64,000 bases of DNA from Gossypium raimondii (taxonomy: Eukaryota; Streptophyta; Magnoliopsida; Malvales; Malvaceae): contig NC_068571.1 of assembly GCF_025698545.1 (NCBI RefSeq), positions 51,865,733-51,929,732 on the forward strand, in the 5' to 3' direction. Of this stretch, positions 59,908-64,000 are shown one piece after another. How positions within the stretch are numbered: position 1 is the first letter of the stretch; each line of letters opens with the position of its first letter. The notes under the pieces were generated by a model. That model did not search any database, was not told where the DNA came from, and saw only the letters and a program-made list of their open reading frames with translations. The translations under genes and the position numbers were made by a program.

Positions 59908-60487
59908 TAGACCTGATCATGCGTCGGGTCACTTGTCCAAATCCGAAGATTCGTCCGAAAAGTGAGAGGGTTTGGACAAAAATATAAATCCAAGAAATGG
60001 GTTTGGATAAAAAATAATGCCCATTTTCTAAATGGACCAGGCTTCGGGTAAGATTCTTTTGGCTCGGGCCCAAACCAACCCGAATCTACCTAAAAAAAGT
60101 TTGTTGCTATTTGCTACTATTTTGTTATTATTGTTTGGATATTGTATAACTCTTATTTTATTGTTAATTTTGCTACTATTTTAGAGGCATTTATTTGCCA
60201 AGTTGCAACTTTTTTAGTTCTATTTAAGCATAAATTTTTTTAATGTATTTTTAATTTGTTAAAAAATATTTATTTTAATGTTTTTAGTGTATTTGATGTA
60301 TTATATTTTTTAAAAATTTGTTTTTATATAAAAAAGTAATACAAGCGGGTTGGGTCAAGCTTGGGTTTAGTATTTTTATCTGAGTCGAGTTTAGGTAAAA
60401 TTTTAAATCATTTTTTGAGTAAAGCCAGACCCAAACTTAAAAAACGAGCCTAATATTTGACATTGACCCGACATATAATCAGGTCTA
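59908..60487. mobile_element. hAT-type MITE (family H)
   Basis: The terminal inverted repeats match at 20 of 23 bases. The left begins TAGACCTGATCATGC and the right, reversed, begins TAGACCTGATTATAT. The 8-bp flanks TGCTTATT and TGCTCATC match at 6 of 8. The AT-rich core is shared with 55289-55883 in the opposite orientation. Confidence 0.8.
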
Positions 60488-60693
60488 TGCTCATCCAAAC
60501 TTAATTAATTTAAAATAGAAACCTTCAAGTTATTTATAAATAATTAATCTAAACTCCTATATTATTTTTATTTATAAATTGATATAGTTTATTTAGTATT
60601 TAATAATTTTATATAATAAATTACAGTTGAGGATAATTTAGTCATTTAACGAACTATAATTATATGCCACTATGCCAACGTTCACTCTCCCAT

Positions 60694-60700
60694 TATAATA
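60694..60700 (+). promoter_or_regulatory. Candidate TATA box of the PMEI gene
   Basis: TATAATA lies 77-83 bp before the ATG at 60777, followed by CTTTCTTCTCC. This implies a 5' UTR near 50 nt. Confidence 0.45.
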
Positions 60701-60776
60701 GTCTTTCTTCTCCAACAAAAAACTCACCAAAAATGAAACTCTAAAACACTCATTTAACTGTTAACAGCACTCAACA

Positions 60777-61343
60777 ATGGCCACCACCCTTTTCTTCCTC
60801 CTATTTTTCACCCCCTTCCTCTACTCCGCCGCCGCACCAAATCATAATGCACCGCAAGATCTGGTCCGTTCATCATGCATCAACGCCAGCTACCCCTCAC
60901 TCTGCCTCCGCACACTATCATCCTACTCTGGCCCCACCGGCACCCCACGCGACTTAGCCCAAGCCGCCGTTAAGGTCGGCCTCGCCCGCGCCCGCAAAGC
61001 TTCGACCTACTTAAAAACCAGCGTCACGGGGAAAAGCGAAAGGGAACGAGCGGCTCTAAGCGACTGCGTGGAACAAATGGCTGAGTCGGTGGATGAGTTA
61101 AGCAAAACGTTGAGTGAGTTGAAGCATTTGAGAGGCGAAACGTTCGAGTTCCAGATGAGTAATGCACGGACGTGGGTGAGTGCGGCGCTGACGTATGAGG
61201 ACACGTGTGTTGATGGGTTCGAAGGGGTTGATCGGAAGGTGAAAGGTGATGTGAAGAAGAAGATCACAAATGTGGCTATGGTTACAAGTAATGCTTTGTA
61301 TATGATTCGTAGGCTTGACGAAAGTGGTGGTCTGAACCGTTGA
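60777..61343 (+). CDS. Pectin methylesterase / invertase inhibitor family protein
   Basis: An intronless 188-aa secreted inhibitor of pectin methylesterase or acid invertase; which target cannot be told from sequence. The signal peptide (MATTLFFLLFFTPFLYSAAA) is followed by the PMEI domain. The domain has the four usual Cys: one pair in SSCINASYPSLC, and single Cys in LSDCVEQM and YEDTCVDGF. These form the two family disulphides and the four-helix bundle. The C-terminal helix is KKKITNVAMVTSNALYMIRR. Size and start are normal. It resembles the Arabidopsis gene in the same block (AT5G20740, from memory). The first third is GC-rich compared with its surroundings. Confidence 0.92.
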   Translation: MATTLFFLLFFTPFLYSAAAPNHNAPQDLVRSSCINASYPSLCLRTLSSYSGPTGTPRDLAQAAVKVGLARARKASTYLKTSVTGKSERERAALSDCVEQMAESVDELSKTLSELKHLRGETFEFQMSNARTWVSAALTYEDTCVDGFEGVDRKVKGDVKKKITNVAMVTSNALYMIRRLDESGGLNR

Positions 61344-62222
61344 TCATGATGAATTGGACGGTTGTGATTTTATCTGGCTCATTGATGTTTATCGTGTTCT
61401 TTTTTTTTGTTTTATCTTATTTTCGGAGAAGTTGTATGTAACTGTAATATTATTTTCGTGGTAAATTCACTCAATACTATTTCTGACTAAAACGTAACAT
61501 TTCAAACTTAAGTGACTAAAATATAACTTGAAACAAACAAAATTGACTATTTTAATAATTTACCCTTAATTTTATTAATCTATTAAACAACTTTTAATAT
61601 AAATTCAATACTTATAAAATTCATTATTAATTATTCAACACTTAATTTTTAGTTTATCAAACAATACATTAGTTTTCATATAAATTCTTTTATAAATTTA
61701 TTACATACATTTTTCACCCGTGTATCATAATCTAGTGGAATAATGTTGATGAATCATAGATCGAATCCGAATCCATGAATCATGTTTGTGAAACTTATAT
61801 TATTCAAACTCTTTGTTTTTTAAAGTATTCGTGTTTGACATATGAATACGTAATTATGACATTTAAAGATGATTCAAATAAAAATATATATTTATGTTCT
61901 GAATTTTAAAATTTTTAAAATAAACATTTCTTTTAAATTTTCTCAAAATTACGGGGTAAAAATATAAAGTAAACTAAACCTCAGATAAATTAATAATCGT
62001 AAAAGGATATATATTATACATATGGAATTTAATTTGAGAAACATGAAGGGCCTAAAAGAAAAGCCCTAGACTGTATATTTTATGAAATTCTTTTAGAAAA
62101 ATTAGAAATTATTTTATAGATATTTTTCTACCATATTATTTATGGTCTATTTTAATTACTTAATTATATTTTAATATATTTTTATCATAATTAACACATA
62201 ATTTTAATAATTTTATCACTTT
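61344..62222. other. Spacer between PMEI and the RRP12-like gene
   Basis: It holds the PMEI 3' UTR and a small inverted-end element at about 61460-61564 (GGTAAATTCACTC / AATAATTTACC). The rest is AT-rich. No gene is seen. Confidence 0.4.
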
Positions 62223-62381
62223 AAACCCTAAATCATTAAACTCTAAATTTCAAACACTAAACTAGAATTAGAACCTTGTGCCCAACCCCAAACCCTAGAC
62301 AAGAAAAAAAAGTTATTTCTAAAATTATTCTTTTCCACACCCTTATATTTTAAAACCCTACTTTCTATCTTTTAAACCCTA
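62223..62381 (+). promoter_or_regulatory. Four telo-box motifs upstream of the RRP12-like gene
   Basis: AAACCCTA occurs at 62223-62230, 62290-62297, 62353-62360 and 62374-62381, the last ending 38 bp before the ATG. Telo-boxes are an established feature of plant ribosomal-protein and ribosome-biogenesis promoters. No clear TATA box is seen, which also fits this class. Confidence 0.6.
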
Positions 62382-62418
62382 ATTTATTCTTTGTGGCAAA
62401 CGGCGCCGGTACTGCGAT

Positions 62419-64000
62419 ATGGAAGCCTTGGACTTCTTCCCGGACTCGCCCACCGGTGATTTCTGCGACTCAGTACTCCGCCACTTCTCGAAATCCGACC
62501 AAGAAGACAGCCAACGCCTCTGCGCCACCGTTGGCGCAATGACTCAAGAACTGAAGGAACAAAATCTGCCTCTCTCACCGATCGCCTACTTCGGCGCCAC
62601 GTGTTCTTCTCTCGACCGCCTAGGCTCCGAACCGGACTCCCCTCCTCATGTCGTCCAGTCTCTCGCCACCGTCCTCTCTCTTCTTCTCCCCCGTATCCCC
62701 GTCGCCATTTTGAAAAAGAAAGGAGATTTCGTTTCGAGAATGGTCGTGACGGTATTGAGATTGAATTCCGTTACGGAGGTCACGCTGACGTCAGGTTTGA
62801 AATGTTTAGCTCAGTTATTGATTGCTGGAGATAAAGTTAATTGGTCTGATTTATCGCAAAATTACGGGGTTCTAATCGGATACTTAACCGATTCCCGCTC
62901 TAAGGTAATATCTTTTATTTTTCCTTTCGTTGAATCCAAAAAAAAAATAGAGTTGAATTTCAACCAAATTATGATTATTTTTAATTATTTGCGAATTAAT
63001 TTTTGAAATAGGTGAGAAGGCAATCGCATTTGTGTATCCGTGATGTTTTACAAAGCTTGAGAGGGACACCGGTGCTGGCACCTGCGAGTGAAGCTATATC
63101 AAACTTATTCGAGAGGTTTCTTCTGCTCGCCGGCGGTTCAAATGCGAATTCGAGTGAAGGGGTTAAAGGAGCTCAGGAAGTTCTCTATGTTTTGGATGCT
63201 CTTAAGGACTCTCTTCCACTTATGTCGATGAAATACATGACTACAATTCTTAAATATTATAAAACTTTATTGGAACTTCGGCAACCTCTTGTTACTAGGC
63301 GTGTAACTGATAGTTTGAATGTGGTTTGTACTTATCCGAACATAGAGGTTTCGGCTGAGGCATTGCTGGATTTGTTATCGTTTTTGGCTGTATCCGTCTC
63401 TGCAAGTGAAGCTTCTCCAGTTAGCCTGACGTTTAATGCTCGTTTGTTGAGTTCTGGAATGATGAAAGTGCAGTCTCTTAACAGGCAACTTTGTGTGATT
63501 AAACTCCCCATTGTGTTCAGTGCACTCAAAGGTCTGGTATTTTAGTTTTTAGTTAGCAATTACTTTTAGTGAGGAATTGAGAAGATCTTCCATTATGATT
63601 GTTGGGTTTTTATTGTGATAGATATTCTGGGGTCGGAACATGAAGAGGCTATTTTTTCTGCTACGGAGGCTTTCAAGACGCTGATAGATGGCTGCATTGA
63701 TGAGGGTTTGATCAAACAGGGAGTGGATCAGATTATTCATGCACAATCTGATGATAGAAAGTCAGGGCCAACTATAATTGAGAAAGTTTGTGCAATCATT
63801 GAGAGCTTACTTGATTATCATTATAGTGTGGCGTGGGATATGGCATTTCAAGTTGTTTCAACCATGTTCGATAAACTAGGTATTGGCAGTGCCTCTTGTT
63901 GCTTCTTTTCTATTCCTATTTTATTGAGCGTGTGTTCTTTTAGATGAAGTAAAATTTCAACTTGTTTCTATTCTATAGGGTATTACTCTTCATATTTTAT
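62419..64000 (+). CDS. RRP12-like ribosome-biogenesis protein (ARM/HEAT repeat), 5' part
   Basis: RRP12-type proteins are nucleolar HEAT-repeat karyopherin-like factors that help export and mature pre-ribosomal subunits. Exons seen are 62419-62904, 63012-63531, 63622-63879 and 63979 to beyond the window end. All are GT-AG with matching phase. The first 428 or so residues are present. They are almost entirely helical repeats (LLDLLSFLAVSVSASEASPV, FSATEAFKTLIDGCIDEGLI). The start MEALDFFPDSPTGDFCDSVL fits the plant family. The NUC173 domain expected in this family would lie partly downstream of the window. The gene is cut only by the window edge. Confidence 0.85.

Noticed and set aside
1-64000. 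Multi-gene defence or biosynthetic cluster, CRISPR array, organelle DNA insertion
   Set aside because: The genes belong to unrelated housekeeping and signalling families in a conserved plant order. No regular spacer repeats were seen, and both tRNAs are of nuclear type.

Overview
This is a 64 kb piece of plant nuclear DNA. The coding genes have many short GT-AG introns, the spacers are AT-rich and full of small non-autonomous transposons, and the proteins are typical of eudicots. The sucrose synthase, the RBOH oxidase and the style of the repeats look most like the cotton family (Malvaceae, probably Gossypium). That last step is inference from remembered sequences, because no search was run.

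Layout: a SAC-domain phosphoinositide phosphatase (21-6297, +), a tRNA-Pro (7545-7616, -), a sucrose synthase (9161-13909, +), a small SAUR76-like gene (17252-17626, +), a 13 kb gene-free stretch of repeats, a SAUR70-like gene (30660-31209, -), another 14 kb gene-poor stretch holding one tRNA-Ala (34045-34117, +), an RBOHE-type NADPH oxidase (45206-51111, +), a small membrane protein (54010-54579, +), a pectin methylesterase/invertase inhibitor (60777-61343, +) and the 5' part of an RRP12-like ribosome-biogenesis gene (62419 to the window end, +). Exon structures were built by hand from splice sites, reading-frame phase and recalled family alignments. The coding lengths close in frame: 834 aa for SAC, 798 aa for SUS and 943 aa for RBOHE.

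The order SAC / SUS / SAUR76 / SAUR70 / small membrane protein / PMEI appears to match Arabidopsis loci running down from AT5G20840 to AT5G20740, as I remember them. The window therefore reads as an ancient conserved block into which RBOHE and an RRP12-like gene are interleaved. The genes do not form an obvious pathway. They cover phosphoinositide turnover, sucrose cleavage, auxin-type growth control, apoplastic ROS, cell-wall modification and rRNA processing.

The spacers and the larger introns hold at least six families of fold-back DNA elements (MITEs), several with recognisable 8- or 9-bp target duplications, and two tRNA-derived SINE-like families. There are nested insertions, one tandemly amplified half-element and one element that abuts a TATA box. 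I found no CRISPR, phage or operon-like system and no clearly new multi-gene system. The most unusual items are a sucrose synthase that lacks the conserved N-terminal phosphorylation segment, transposon/promoter fusions, and a small TATA-preceded ORF at 57770-58073 that I could not identify.
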